NCBI RefSeq assembly: GCF_027257195.1 | Contig: NZ_JAPDFS010000003.1 | Coordinates: 67,928-112,066, forward strand | DNA length: 44,139 nucleotides | Origin: Halorubrum sp. F4 | Lineage (GTDB): Archaea; Halobacteriota; Halobacteria; Halobacteriales; Haloferacaceae | Reading direction: 5' to 3' | In this document: positions 25,026 through 33,899 of the stretch, in pieces | Numbering within the stretch: position 1 is the first letter of the stretch | Layout of the letters: each line of letters starts with the position of its first letter | Notes under the pieces: generated by a model | Seen by the model: the letters and a program-made list of their open reading frames with translations, nothing else | Databases searched by the model: none | What the model was told of the DNA's origin: nothing | Made by a program: the position numbers and the translations under genes

Positions 25026-25101
25026 GTCGTGAGGGTGATCCCGCACCCGGAAACCAGCGGGCTTTTGGCGCGTATCCACGACGTACCAGATACACAGCCA
25101 C

Positions 25102-27237
25102 ATGAGCCACGACGACTTCCCCACGGAGCACCCGGCGGTGGTGACCTGTGGACTGCCGTACGCCAACGGCGACCTCCACATCGGGCACCTCCGCACCTAC
25201 GTCGGCGGCGACGTCTACGCCCGCGCGCTCGAACGGCTCGGCCAGGAGACCGCGTTCGTCTCGGGCTCCGACATGCACGGGACGCCCGTCGCGGTCAACG
25301 CCGAGCAGGAGGGCGTCTCGCCCGAGGCGTTCGCGCTCGACTGGCACGAACGGTACGCCGAGACGTTCCCGAAGTTCAACGTCGCGTTCGACAACTACGG
25401 CCACACCCACGACGAGACGAACACCGAGATCACCCAGGCGCTCGTCCGCGACCTCGAGGAGGCGGGTCACGTCTACGAGAAGGAGATCATGGTCGCGTAC
25501 GATCCCGTCGACGACCAATACCTCCCCGACCGCTACGTCGAGGGTACCTGCCCGTACTGCGGCGCGCACGCCCGTGGCGACGAGTGCGACGAGGGGTGTC
25601 AGCGACACCTCGAACCCGGGGAGGTCGAGGATCCAGTCTCGACGATCACGGGGAACCCCGCGGAGTATCGCGAGCGCACCCACGAGTTCTTCGAGGTCTC
25701 CGAGTTCTCCGAATACCTCTCCGGTTTCCTCGACCGATTGGAGGGCACCTCGAACGCCCGGAACCAGCCCCGCGAGTGGATCGAACAGGGGCTTCAGGAC
25801 TGGTGTATCACCCGCGACATGGACTGGGGGATAGACCTCCCGGGGGAGAATCCTCAAGACCTCGTCCTCTACGTCTGGGTCGACGCGCCGATCGAGTACG
25901 TCTCCTCGACGAAACAGTACTCCGAGCGCGTCGGTTCGGACGTCTTCGACTGGGAGGCCGCCTGGAAGGAGGGTGCGGACGACGACCACCCCGAGGGCGG
26001 CGAGATCGTCCACGTGATCGGCCGCGACATCATCCAGCACCACACGATCTTCTGGCCCGCGATGCTGGAGGCGACGGGTCACGCCGAGCCGCGCGCGGTG
26101 ATGGCGAGCGGGTTCGTCACGCTCGGCGGCAAGGGCTTTTCCACCAGCCGCGACCGTGCCGTCTGGGCCGACGAGTACCTCGAGGAGGGGTTCCACCCCG
26201 ACCCGCTGCGCTACTACCTCGCGACCAACGGCGGGTTCCAACAGGACGTCGACTTCTCGTGGGAGAAGTTCCGCGACCGCGTGAACACCGAACTGGTCGG
26301 GACGGTCGGAAACTTCCTCTACCGCTCGCTGCTCTTCGCGCACCGCAACTACGACGACGCGCCCATCGCGGACGCGACGAGCGAGGAGGTGGCCGAGCGG
26401 ATCGACGAGGCGATCGCCGACGTCGAGGCCGCCGTCAACGACTACTCCGTGCGCGCGCTCGGCGACGCCGTGACCGACCTCGCGCGCTTCGGCAACGAGT
26501 ACATCCAGCACAACGAGCCGTGGAAGCTCGTCGACGACGAGCCCGAGGAGGCCGCACGGGTCATCCACGACTGCGTGGCGATCGCCAAGGCGATCGCGGT
26601 CCTCTTCGAGCCGATCGCGCCCGAGAAGTGCGAGCGACTGTGGGACCAGCTCGGCGAGGAGGGCTCCGTCCACGACGTGACCGTCGACGCGGCCCGCGAG
26701 GCTCCCGAGGGCGACCTCTCCGAGCCGGAGGAGCTGTTCGAGAAGGTCGAGGACGACCGCGTCGAGGAGCTGAACGCGAAGCTGGAGGCGCGCGTCGCCG
26801 AGGCGGAGGACGGTGACGCGGACGACGAGACCGAGGACGAAAGCGGAGACGAAGAGGACCACGAAACGGACGACACCGCGACCGAGGAACCCATGACCGA
26901 CATCGACCCCATCAGCGACGACCGCATCAGCTTCGAGGAGTTCCAGGAACTGGACGTCCGCGTCGGACGGATCGAGGAGGCCGAGGAGATCGAGGGCGCG
27001 GACGACCTCCTGAAGCTCCGCGTCGACCTCGGCGCGGAGACTCGCACCATCGTGGCGGGGCTCAAGGGCCTTCACGCGGTCGAGGAACTCCCCGGAACGA
27101 AGGTCGTCGTGCTCGCCAACATGGAGAAGGCGGAGCTGTTCGGCGTGGAGTCGAACGGCATGGTGCTCGCCGCGGGCGAGGAGGCCGACCTCCTCACCAC
27201 CCACGAGGACGCCGAGCCCGGCACGAAGGTCCTATAG
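25102..27237 (+). CDS. metG: Methionyl-tRNA synthetase with C-terminal tRNA-binding domain
   Basis: 711 aa. Class I signatures: HIGH motif as NGDLHIGHLRTYVGGD (23-38) and the KMSKS-equivalent GGKGFSTSRDRAVWADEYL, where the second lysine is replaced, as in other archaeal enzymes. A zinc knuckle is visible (CPYCG, then CDEGC). After the anticodon-binding helices, a 50-residue acidic linker leads to an EMAP/Arc1p-like OB domain (about 605-711: FEELDVRVGRIEEAEE-like region and AGLKGLHAVEELPGTKVVVL). The normal fused archaeal form charges tRNA-Met. Confidence 0.96.
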   Translation: MSHDDFPTEHPAVVTCGLPYANGDLHIGHLRTYVGGDVYARALERLGQETAFVSGSDMHGTPVAVNAEQEGVSPEAFALDWHERYAETFPKFNVAFDNYGHTHDETNTEITQALVRDLEEAGHVYEKEIMVAYDPVDDQYLPDRYVEGTCPYCGAHARGDECDEGCQRHLEPGEVEDPVSTITGNPAEYRERTHEFFEVSEFSEYLSGFLDRLEGTSNARNQPREWIEQGLQDWCITRDMDWGIDLPGENPQDLVLYVWVDAPIEYVSSTKQYSERVGSDVFDWEAAWKEGADDDHPEGGEIVHVIGRDIIQHHTIFWPAMLEATGHAEPRAVMASGFVTLGGKGFSTSRDRAVWADEYLEEGFHPDPLRYYLATNGGFQQDVDFSWEKFRDRVNTELVGTVGNFLYRSLLFAHRNYDDAPIADATSEEVAERIDEAIADVEAAVNDYSVRALGDAVTDLARFGNEYIQHNEPWKLVDDEPEEAARVIHDCVAIAKAIAVLFEPIAPEKCERLWDQLGEEGSVHDVTVDAAREAPEGDLSEPEELFEKVEDDRVEELNAKLEARVAEAEDGDADDETEDESGDEEDHETDDTATEEPMTDIDPISDDRISFEEFQELDVRVGRIEEAEEIEGADDLLKLRVDLGAETRTIVAGLKGLHAVEELPGTKVVVLANMEKAELFGVESNGMVLAAGEEADLLTTHEDAEPGTKVL

Positions 27238-27313
27238 GGAGCCCGGAGTCCCCGGTCGACGGAGCCGTTTCTCGAACGTTTTTCCTCGAGGCGGGAGAAC
27301 CGGCTCCCCTCCC

Positions 27314-27519
27314 ATGAGCCTGCTTCCCCGCTGGTTCGACGCACAGCCCTTCGGGCGACAGGTCGTCCTCCTCGCGCTCGTCTGTGACCCGACCGGCTTC
27401 GCGGCCGGCTACCTGCTCGCCCTCGAGTTCGGCGTCGAACCGATCCTCGGCGGCGTCTACGGCTCGTCGCCGCGAGCCTGCCGCTGTCGCTGCTCGTGAT
27501 GCGCGAGGCGAGCGCGTAG
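27314..27519 (+). pseudogene. Small membrane protein gene with a one-base frameshift
   Basis: MSLLPRWFDAQPFGRQVVLL begins a two-helix protein. After GGVYG (near 27466) the frame runs into an unlikely basic cysteine-rich end (SSPRACRCRCS). Adding one base there restores GLVAASLPLSLLVMREASA and a stop at 27517-27519, giving a 68-aa protein with a proper second membrane helix. So either a base was lost in this genome or in the sequence. Function unknown; it follows metG by 76 bp. Confidence 0.65.
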
Positions 27520-27562
27520 TCCGCGACGGCGGGCCGACGGCCGCGCGACCGTCTCCCCGCCT

Positions 27563-27982
27563 TCAGGCGTCGAGGACCTCGACCGGGTTGCCGTCGGGGT
27601 CCCTGACGAACAGGATCGTCGTCCCGCTCTCGGTCGTCCTCGGCTCGCTCAGCGTCTCGACCGCCGGATCGAGGTCGTCGTGGAACGCCTCGACGTCGTC
27701 GACGGAGAGTCCGAGGTGGGTCGCGCCCGCCCGGTCGAGCGACCGCTCCGGCATCGGTTCGCCCGCGGGGTCGTACTCGACGAGCTCCACGCGGACGCCG
27801 TCGGCGTCGAGATGGGCGAACGCGGCGGACGCGCCGGCGACGTCGACCGCGTCGGCGAACGCCTCCCCGCCGACGGAGAACTCGGCGACGACGTCGAGGT
27901 CGAAGACCTCGGTGTAGAAGGCGACGGCATGATCGAGGTCCGAGACGGTGATCCCGACGTGGTGTGCGGTTGGATCGGACAC
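27563..27982 (-). CDS. VOC (glyoxalase-fold) family protein
   Basis: 139 aa. Two beta-alpha-beta-beta-beta modules: HHVGITVSDLDHAVAFYTEV (7-26) and THLGLSVDDVEAFHDDL (about 88-104), ending FVRDPDGNPVEVLDA. Putative metal ligands are H8, E67 region, H89 and the final E136. VOC proteins include glyoxalase I, dioxygenases and resistance proteins; the sequence alone does not identify the substrate. Stands alone. Confidence 0.85.
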   Translation of the reverse strand: MSDPTAHHVGITVSDLDHAVAFYTEVFDLDVVAEFSVGGEAFADAVDVAGASAAFAHLDADGVRVELVEYDPAGEPMPERSLDRAGATHLGLSVDDVEAFHDDLDPAVETLSEPRTTESGTTILFVRDPDGNPVEVLDA

Positions 27983-28074
27983 GCCCGGAGCGTCGGCGAC
28001 CGGCGAGAAAACGATGTCGACCCGGAGGTCGGCGACGTGTCATCCGTCGGCGCCGAAAAACCGAACTCGCCGAC

Positions 28075-28257
28075 TTACCGCCACTCCTCGCGCGGCACGC
28101 AGTCCCCCGCCCGCACCGTGATCCACCGCGTCGTCCGCTCGTCGGGGTCGCGGTCGGCCTCGAAGAACGTCACCTCGGCGTCCGGGGACTCCTCACCCGC
28201 CGATCGGCAGACGATCTCCGGCCGCTCGCCGCGAACACGCATCGGTGACGTGGACAT
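28075..28257 (-). CDS. Small conserved-looking protein, unknown function
   Basis: 60 aa from the ATG at 28257 (MSTSPMRVRGERPEIVCRSA). The minus-strand TATA-like GGTATTATCC near 28284-28291 is about 29 nt upstream, which fits this start rather than the one at 28278. The core AEVTFFEADRDPDERTTRWI looks like a small beta-rich domain seen in other haloarchaeal proteins of similar size. No catalytic motif. Confidence 0.65.
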   Translation of the reverse strand: MSTSPMRVRGERPEIVCRSAGEESPDAEVTFFEADRDPDERTTRWITVRAGDCVPREEWR

Positions 28258-28359
28258 ACATGATCGTTCATGGCCCATCGGATAATACCTGTTGGTTCGT
28301 CTCCATCGGCGTCGATCGGTCGAGAAGTTCGTCGAAATTCGTCTATTCGGTCAGAATAT

Positions 28360-28375
28360 GATCGAACGTTCGATC
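28360..28375. terminator. 16-bp perfect palindrome after hisF
   Basis: GATCGAACGTTCGATC is its own reverse complement and lies 8 nt past the hisF stop in the direction of transcription. It could fold as a hairpin at the hisF mRNA end or be a protein-binding site; the type assignment is tentative. Confidence 0.35.
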
Positions 28376-28382
28376 CGTCTCC

Positions 28383-29201
28383 CTATAGACGAACCGGAAC
28401 GCCGCGTTCGTCGAGGTACTCCTTCGTCTCCTCGATGGAGTAGTCGCCGAAGTGGAAGATGGAGGCGGCGAGCCCGGCGTCCGCGTTCGCCTCGGTGAAC
28501 ACCTCGTACATGTCCTCGGGGCCGCCACAGCCGGAGGAGGCGATGACGGGCGTCGAGACGGCGTCACAGACGGCTTTCATCAGCGGGACGTCGTAGCCGT
28601 CCTTCGTGCCGTCCATGTCGATGGAGTTGACGAACAGCTCGCCCGCGCCCCGCCGTTCGGCCTCCTTCGCCCACGAGACCGCGTCGATCCCGGTGCCCTC
28701 GCGACCGCCCTTCTTCGTACACTCGAACCACACCGCCTCGCCGTCGGCGTCCTCGTAGAAGTGTTCGCCCGCGTCGTCATGGCGTCGCCGGGCGTCGACG
28801 GAGATGACGATACACTGGCTGCCGAAGGCGGCCGCGCCCTCCTCGATCAGTTCGGGTCGCTCCAACGCGCCGGTCGTGATCGACACCTTGTCCGCGCCCG
28901 CCCGGAGCGTCTCCTTGATGTCGGCTTTCGTCCGGATGCCGCCGCCGACCGTGAGCGGGATGAAACACTCGTCAGCGACCGCGTTCACCACGTCGAGCAT
29001 CGTCTCGCGCCCCTCGGCGCTGGCGGTGATGTCGAGGAAGACGAACTCGTCGGCGCCCGCGGCGTTGTACTTCTTCGCCAGCTCGACGGGGTCGCCGGTG
29101 TACTCCAGGTTCTCGAAGTTGACTCCGGTGTAGACGGCGGCGTCGCCGTCGGCGTCGAGGTCGACGTCGATACAGGGGATGATCCGCTTCGTGAGTCCCA
29201 T
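28383..29201 (-). CDS. hisF: Imidazole glycerol phosphate synthase subunit HisF
   Basis: 272 aa, (beta/alpha)8 barrel. HisF, with the HisH glutaminase, makes imidazole glycerol phosphate and AICAR in histidine synthesis. Catalytic aspartates are D12 in IIPCIDVDL and D136 in [10 protein letters not shown]; the phosphate loops are LTVGGGIRT (83-91) and [13 protein letters not shown]. No other his gene is adjacent, as is usual in haloarchaea where his genes are scattered. Confidence 0.96.
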   Translation of the reverse strand: MGLTKRIIPCIDVDLDADGDAAVYTGVNFENLEYTGDPVELAKKYNAAGADEFVFLDITASAEGRETMLDVVNAVADECFIPLTVGGGIRTKADIKETLRAGADKVSITTGALERPELIEEGAAAFGSQCIVISVDARRRHDDAGEHFYEDADGEAVWFECTKKGGREGTGIDAVSWAKEAERRGAGELFVNSIDMDGTKDGYDVPLMKAVCDAVSTPVIASSGCGGPEDMYEVFTEANADAGLAASIFHFGDYSIEETKEYLDERGVPVRL

Positions 29202-29293
29202 TCGTTACCGACCGTTGGCGACGCGGGAAGTAAAAGGCGCGGGGATGGCGATCGACCGCTCGCCGGCAACGCCTCCGCTCACGACGGCTCCGT

Positions 29294-30238
29294 TCACTCC
29301 CGGGCGTCGTATCTGGACACCGCGCGGTCCGCGCGCGTCGAGACGCCGTTCGGGTTGCGTGCGGGGCTTCGGTCGCGCGCGCGGGCCACCAGCCCGTCGG
29401 ACCCGCCGGAGACGATTCCGGTCACCACGTCGCGACCGTTCGCGACCCATCCCGAGGGCGTGGCCTCGCCGCGGACCACGTCGCGGGCGACCGACGCCGC
29501 GTCCGTGACCGCGTGTTTGCCGGTTCGAACGAGCGCGGTGGGACGGATCCCGTAGTTCTTGACGAGTCGGTACGCGAGCGCCCGGTACTTCCACCCCCAG
29601 TCGCGGGCGGTCCGGCCGCCGTCGGCCGCGGTCGGGCTCGGCGACTCCTCGCGGACCGCGGCCTCCGCGCGCCAGGCGACCTCGCGGTCCATCCGTGCGA
29701 GCCGGTGGGAGGCGTCCCGCGCGCCGCCGACCCGGAGGTACTCGTCGAACCCGTCGAGGTCGCGAAGCGTCTCCCGTCGGAACGCGACGTTTCCGCCGAC
29801 GAAGTACGTCACCGACCGACCCGCGATCCGACGGCGCTCCGGCCCGTCCGAGCCGTCTTCCCCGGTCGAGCCGTCTTCTCCGGTCGACTCCGTTTCCGTC
29901 GGTCGTACGGGACCGGTCACCACGTCGGCGTCGACGAGCCCCTCTCGGACGGCCCCGAGCCACGACTCGCCGATCCGCTTGTCGTAGTCGACCAGTGCGA
30001 TCGCGTCGCCGCCCGCCACCTCGATGCCGGCGTTACGGGCGACGTTGACGGTCCGGTCGGAGATCTCCACGAGCACGTCGACGTCGTCGCGATCCCGCAC
30101 CATGCCGGTCGTGCCGTCCGCGGACGGACCGTTGACGACGATCACCTCCGTGTCCGGCGCGTGCGCCGCCAACGCGTCGAGACAGGCGGCTAACCGGTCC
30201 CGGCCGTTGAGCGTCGGGACGACGACCGACAGATCCAT
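29294..30238 (-). CDS. Family 2 glycosyltransferase
   Basis: 314 aa from the ATG at 30238 (MDLSVVVPTLNGRDRLAAC). GT-A fold: SVVVPTLNGRD start, EVIVVNGPSADGT, the DxD-like metal site as ALVDYDKRIGESWL, and YFVGGNVAFRRETLRDLDGF typical of GT2 enzymes with an acceptor-side FxGGN motif. A low-complexity repeat (STGEDGSTGEDGSDG) sits at about 120-135. No membrane helix, so it likely acts at the cytoplasmic face on a lipid or polysaccharide acceptor. No neighbouring agl genes. A CCCTTTTCATCC box near 30261-30271 supports this start. Confidence 0.85.
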   Translation of the reverse strand: MDLSVVVPTLNGRDRLAACLDALAAHAPDTEVIVVNGPSADGTTGMVRDRDDVDVLVEISDRTVNVARNAGIEVAGGDAIALVDYDKRIGESWLGAVREGLVDADVVTGPVRPTETESTGEDGSTGEDGSDGPERRRIAGRSVTYFVGGNVAFRRETLRDLDGFDEYLRVGGARDASHRLARMDREVAWRAEAAVREESPSPTAADGGRTARDWGWKYRALAYRLVKNYGIRPTALVRTGKHAVTDAASVARDVVRGEATPSGWVANGRDVVTGIVSGGSDGLVARARDRSPARNPNGVSTRADRAVSRYDARE

Positions 30239-30310
30239 ATGCGTGACCATCGGGGCCGAGGATGAAAAGGGCTCCGTGGTGAAACGGCGGGCTCGAGCGG
30301 TGAACCCGAG

Positions 30311-30583
30311 CTAGACCGTCAGGAAGTAGACCTGCTTGCGGGCGTCCTTGAAGCTGTAGCGGGAATCGACCAGCTCCTCCTCCTCGAGACGGTTGAGCGC
30401 GTAGCGGACCGTACGGTCGGGGAGCAGCGACTCCTCCGCGAGTCCGCCCTGCGAGAGGGGCGCGTCGCCCTCCAGAACTTTCGCGACGAGCTTGGCGCTC
30501 GGCGGAAGCTCGCGCAGACGGTCGCGGTATTCGGTCTCGGTGAGACGGTCCTGGTCGGCTGACCCCACGGGACTGGTACTCAT
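30311..30583 (-). CDS. Small winged-helix DNA-binding protein
   Basis: 90 aa. ELPPSAKLVAKVLEGDAPLS and LPDRTVRYALNRLEEEELVD (about 56-75) form a MarR/TrmB-like winged helix, with wing residues SRYSFKDARKQVYFLTV. Single-domain regulators of this kind are conserved in haloarchaea without a known target. CTTTACC at about 30609-30615 gives leaderless spacing. Divergent from a methyltransferase gene across a notably AT-rich region. Confidence 0.82.
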   Translation of the reverse strand: MSTSPVGSADQDRLTETEYRDRLRELPPSAKLVAKVLEGDAPLSQGGLAEESLLPDRTVRYALNRLEEEELVDSRYSFKDARKQVYFLTV

Positions 30584-30646
30584 ACGTCCGGAGAACTTTC
30601 CGATCGGTGGTAAAGGTTGGCTACATACAGGAGTATACGATCGTTA

Positions 30647-30717
30647 TTATATAAGGTATTAATATCACGGCGATGCCGCTCGTTTTGCCGGGCGACGCGC
30701 ATCCAGTACGGTTTTGG
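30647..30717 (+). promoter_or_regulatory. AT-rich promoter region of the methyltransferase gene
   Basis: Two candidate TATA boxes: TTATATAAGG (30647-30656), which would give a leader of about 60 nt, and GGTTTTGG (30710-30717), centred 28 nt before the GTG at 30743 and so leaderless. The stretch 30636-30668 is the most AT-rich of the region. Confidence 0.4.
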
Positions 30718-30742
30718 TCGTTCGGCGTCCACCGGAGACAAC

Positions 30743-31459
30743 GTGAAGGGTCAGGACTGGTATCAGGCCGACGAGGTCGCCGAGGAGTACGAGGACCTCC
30801 GCTTTTCCGGCGGCGGGGCCTTCATCGACCGGCGCGAGAAGGAGGCGGTGCTCTCCGCGCTCGGACCGATCGACGACGGCCACCGGGTGTTGGAGGTCGC
30901 CTGCGGCACCGGTCGGTTCACGACCATGCTCGCGGATCAGGGAGCGGAGATCGTCGGACTCGACATCTCCAGGGAGATGCTCGAGCAGGGCCGGGAGAAC
31001 GCGGCCGACGCGGGGCTCTCCGACACCGTCGAGTTCCTGCGGGGTGACGCCTCGAGACTGCCGTTTCCCGACGACCACTTCGACTCGGTGGTCGCGATGC
31101 GCTTCTTCCACCTGATGGACGAGCCGCTCGAGTTCATGCGGGAGCTCCGTCGAGTGAGCAGCGATCAGGTGTTCTTCGACACGTTCAACGCCCGCAGTCT
31201 CCGGGTGCTGTACACGTGGCTGCTCCCGATGGGCTCGCGGCTCTACTCGGAGCGGCAGGTCGCGGACTTGCTCGGGGAGGTCGGGATGACCCTCGCGGGC
31301 GAGGAACACGACTTCGTGTTGCCCTACGGGTTCTACCGCGGGCTCCCGAGCGTCGTCGCCAAACCGTTCCGCGTCGTCGACGAGCTGATCGGGAACACGA
31401 TACCCGGGGACTACGTCGCCTCGGTCTCCTACTGGGACGCCCGAGTCGCGGGCGAGTAG
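30743..31459 (+). CDS. Class I SAM-dependent methyltransferase
   Basis: 238 aa from GTG 30743 (VKGQDWYQADEVAEEYEDLR). Motif I is HRVLEVACGTGRFTTMLADQ, motif II EIVGLDISREMLEQGRENA, motif III LRGDASRLPFPDDHFDSVVA: a UbiE-like small-molecule methyltransferase. The frame is open upstream to 30617, but that part reads as basic, non-conserved sequence and overlaps the promoter. Divergent from the winged-helix gene, which may regulate it (inference). Substrate unknown. Confidence 0.85.
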   Translation: MKGQDWYQADEVAEEYEDLRFSGGGAFIDRREKEAVLSALGPIDDGHRVLEVACGTGRFTTMLADQGAEIVGLDISREMLEQGRENAADAGLSDTVEFLRGDASRLPFPDDHFDSVVAMRFFHLMDEPLEFMRELRRVSSDQVFFDTFNARSLRVLYTWLLPMGSRLYSERQVADLLGEVGMTLAGEEHDFVLPYGFYRGLPSVVAKPFRVVDELIGNTIPGDYVASVSYWDARVAGE

Positions 31460-31531
31460 GTCCCAGGGATCGCGGGCGCGTAGTCCCGCGGACCGGGGAC
31501 GAGCGGATCCCTCGGACCGCGGTCGGCCCGC

Positions 31532-31939
31532 CTAGACGTCCTCGTCTATCACTTCGCCGACCGCGAAGTTCGATTTCACTTCCGTCACCTCGATCTTCAC
31601 GCGCTCGCCGACCTCCGTGTCGGGGACGATGATCACGTAGCCCCGCTCGACGCGGGCGATCCCGTCACCCTGCTTGCCGAGGTCCTCGATCTCGACGTAC
31701 CGCATCTCGCCGGGTTCGACCGGCGGCTGCGGGCCGTCGCCGGTCGACGTGGCCGCGTCGTCGCGTTCGGCGGCTCCGCCGTCGGTCTCGCCCCGCTCGA
31801 TGAGCGCGACGCGGTAGGTCTCTCCCGGCTCCACGGACCCGGTCTCGACCTCGCGGCGCGGTACTTCCACGACGTACTCGCCGTCCTCCTCCCGGACTTC
31901 GGCGCTGAACAGACAAAGGAGCTTCTCGGAGATTTCCAT
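31532..31939 (-). CDS. TRAM domain protein
   Basis: 135 aa. The C-terminal 60 residues (GEMRYVEIEDLGKQGDGIAR and ERGYVIIVPDTEVGERVKIE) are a TRAM beta-barrel, an RNA-binding module. The N-terminal part (MEISEKLLCLFSAEVREEDG) is shared by haloarchaeal TRAM proteins and is followed by an acidic linker. Stand-alone TRAM proteins have been linked to RNA chaperone or cold-response roles in archaea; that is an inference for this one. Confidence 0.9.
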   Translation of the reverse strand: MEISEKLLCLFSAEVREEDGEYVVEVPRREVETGSVEPGETYRVALIERGETDGGAAERDDAATSTGDGPQPPVEPGEMRYVEIEDLGKQGDGIARVERGYVIIVPDTEVGERVKIEVTEVKSNFAVGEVIDEDV

Positions 31940-32104
31940 GATATACTCCGACCGGTACGTCGAGAGCGGTTACCATAGTTGTACCGCTGCCGAGCCGTGT
32001 CGCGACCCGTCCGATACGTTCCGGTCGGTCCTCCGCCCGCCCCGCTCCCGGCAACCGCCGCCAGGGGACGAACGCCTTTGTGACGCCCCGTCGAACCGCC
32101 CCCC

Positions 32105-33013
32105 ATGACCGAACCGGAGTTCCGCCACGGAGCCGTCTCGCCCCCGATCGTGACGCCGTTCGACGCCGACGGCGACGTCGACGCCGACGCGCTCGCGAAC
32201 CACGCCGAGACGCTCGTCGACGCCGGGCTCGACGGGATGGTCCCCTGCGGGACGACCGGCGAGTTCGCCAGCCTCTCCGACGCGGAGTACCGAACCGTCG
32301 TCGAGACTGCGACCGAGGCCGTTGACGGCCGCGTTCCCGTGATCGCGGGCGTGGCGGACACGACCGTTCCGGGCGTGCGCGAACGCCTCTCGGTCGCCCG
32401 CGAGGTCGGCGCCGACGCTGGACTCGTCACGCTCCCGTACTACCACACGTCCACGGCTCCCGAGGGCCAGCTGGCGTTTCTCGAGGCCGTCGCGGACGAG
32501 TCGCCGCTCCCGCTCTTTCTCTACGACATCCCGTCCACGGTCGGCGAGTCGATCGATCCGGGCGTGGTCGGCGAGCTCGCGACCGAGCACGACTCCGTCG
32601 TCGGCATGAAGGACACGAGCGGCGACCTCTCGTCGCTCGACGCGAAGATCCGCGCGACGCCGGACTCGTTCACCGTCCTCCAGGGGTTCGACTCTCACCT
32701 GTATCCGAGCACGTCGCTCGGCGTCGACGGCGGGATACACGCCCTCTCACAGGTGATCCCCGAGGTGTTCGTCGCGCTCGGCGAGGCGATCCGCGAGGGC
32801 GACGACGACCGCGCGCTGACGCTACACCGCCGGGGGATCGTCCCGCTCTTCGACCGGTGTGCGGACCACGGTTTCGCGCCCGCGACCAAGGTCGCTGCCG
32901 CGCATCGCGGGTTCATCCCCGACCCGGCCGTCCGTCCGCCGCTGACGCTCCCCGACGAGGCGGCACGCGAGACGATCGCGGCCGACGTCGACGCGGCGCT
33001 CGACGCCGTCTGA
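32105..33013 (+). CDS. DapA/NAL-family aldolase, probably not dihydrodipicolinate synthase
   Basis: 302 aa TIM barrel. Schiff-base lysine K169 in SVVGMKDTSGD, catalytic Y140 in LFLYDIPSTVGE, the carboxylate-binding GTTGE (49-53), and the tyrosines of LPYYHTS are all present. The arginine that contacts aspartate semialdehyde in DHDPS (Arg138 of E. coli, NVPSRTG) is a threonine, T145. This favours a keto-deoxy sugar acid aldolase or related lyase over lysine biosynthesis. CCTTTGTGAC about 27 nt upstream supports the start. Confidence 0.88.
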   Translation: MTEPEFRHGAVSPPIVTPFDADGDVDADALANHAETLVDAGLDGMVPCGTTGEFASLSDAEYRTVVETATEAVDGRVPVIAGVADTTVPGVRERLSVAREVGADAGLVTLPYYHTSTAPEGQLAFLEAVADESPLPLFLYDIPSTVGESIDPGVVGELATEHDSVVGMKDTSGDLSSLDAKIRATPDSFTVLQGFDSHLYPSTSLGVDGGIHALSQVIPEVFVALGEAIREGDDDRALTLHRRGIVPLFDRCADHGFAPATKVAAAHRGFIPDPAVRPPLTLPDEAARETIAADVDAALDAV

Positions 33014-33048
33014 CTCCTTCCCGTGGGTCGTGAGGTGACGCTCTCCGA

Positions 33049-33834
33049 TCAGTCGACATCGATCGGCGACCCGTCCGCGTTCTTCGGCCCCTCGGAGTCG
33101 AAGACGACGACGTCGCCGTCGGCCCGTTCGGCGGCGCTCGGGTCGTAGCCGTCCCGCACGGCGATCGCTTCCTCCAGTTCACGGACCGCTCGCTCCTTGA
33201 GCGCGGCCGCCAGCTCCTCGGCGTCCGCACGGGAGATCTCGCGGCCGAGACCTTCACACTCGTGAGCCCGGACCATCCCCTCGCCGTCGACCGCCTCGCC
33301 CATCGGCTGGCTCGTCCCGCCGAGCGCGACGCTGAACGGATAGGTCCGGCAGATCAGCGGCCGCGAGTCGTGGACCGAACACGCCCCCATCCCGTCCGTC
33401 TCCTCGTAGAAGGTGCAGTCGTCGCAGTCGTCGGTCGCGAGCGCCCACTCGAAGGTCTCGCCCGCGGGCTCGCCGTCCTCGTCCGCGACGAGCCCGTACG
33501 GCATGGGCCGGGCCGCGTCGCGCCAGTCGTACTCCTCGTCGAGGGCGTCCTCGGCGGCGTCGGCGACCGCTCGGACCTCGTCGGGGAAGACGGTCGCCGT
33601 GTGCGGTTCGCGGTCGGCGTCTCCGTCCGTGTTCCCGTTCCTCTCGCCGACTTCCTCACCGATCCCTTCACCGGTCCCTTCCCCGGCCGGCGCGCCGCCC
33701 GGCTCGTCCGGCGCGTACCCCGTACAGCAGCCGCCACAGCGCGTACACTCGAAGCCGATCGACTCGATCGCCCCGGCCAGGTCGTCGACGTCGAGGTCGC
33801 GGGCGCGGTCGAGTTCGGTTTCGAGCGGTTCCAT
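33049..33834 (-). CDS. YkgJ-type cysteine cluster protein
   Basis: 261 aa. Cysteine-rich core: FECTRCGGCCTGYAP (29-43), DDCDDCTFYEETDGMGACSV (about 136-155), RPLICRTYPFSV and HECEGLG. This is the zinc/iron-cluster pattern of YkgJ/UPF0153 proteins, whose role is not settled. A glycine/glutamate-rich insert of about 35 residues (GAPAGEGTGEGIGEEVGER) interrupts the domain after the first cluster. No operon partner. Confidence 0.85.
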   Translation of the reverse strand: MEPLETELDRARDLDVDDLAGAIESIGFECTRCGGCCTGYAPDEPGGAPAGEGTGEGIGEEVGERNGNTDGDADREPHTATVFPDEVRAVADAAEDALDEEYDWRDAARPMPYGLVADEDGEPAGETFEWALATDDCDDCTFYEETDGMGACSVHDSRPLICRTYPFSVALGGTSQPMGEAVDGEGMVRAHECEGLGREISRADAEELAAALKERAVRELEEAIAVRDGYDPSAAERADGDVVVFDSEGPKNADGSPIDVD

Positions 33835-33899
33835 GCCGTCGGTCGGGCCGCGATCGGCTTAACGGCGTCCCTCCGGAGCGTGTCGATCCCGAGCTATCG

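Noticed and set aside
24859..27204. 781-codon open frame antisense to metG
   Set aside because: Composition mirrors the sense codons; metG on the + strand explains the region fully.
30673..31047. Open frame starting MPLVLPGDAHPVRFW just after the TATATAAGG box
   Set aside because: It overlaps the methyltransferase in another frame and soon turns into arginine/glycine-rich sequence. The methyltransferase frame has the recognisable motifs.
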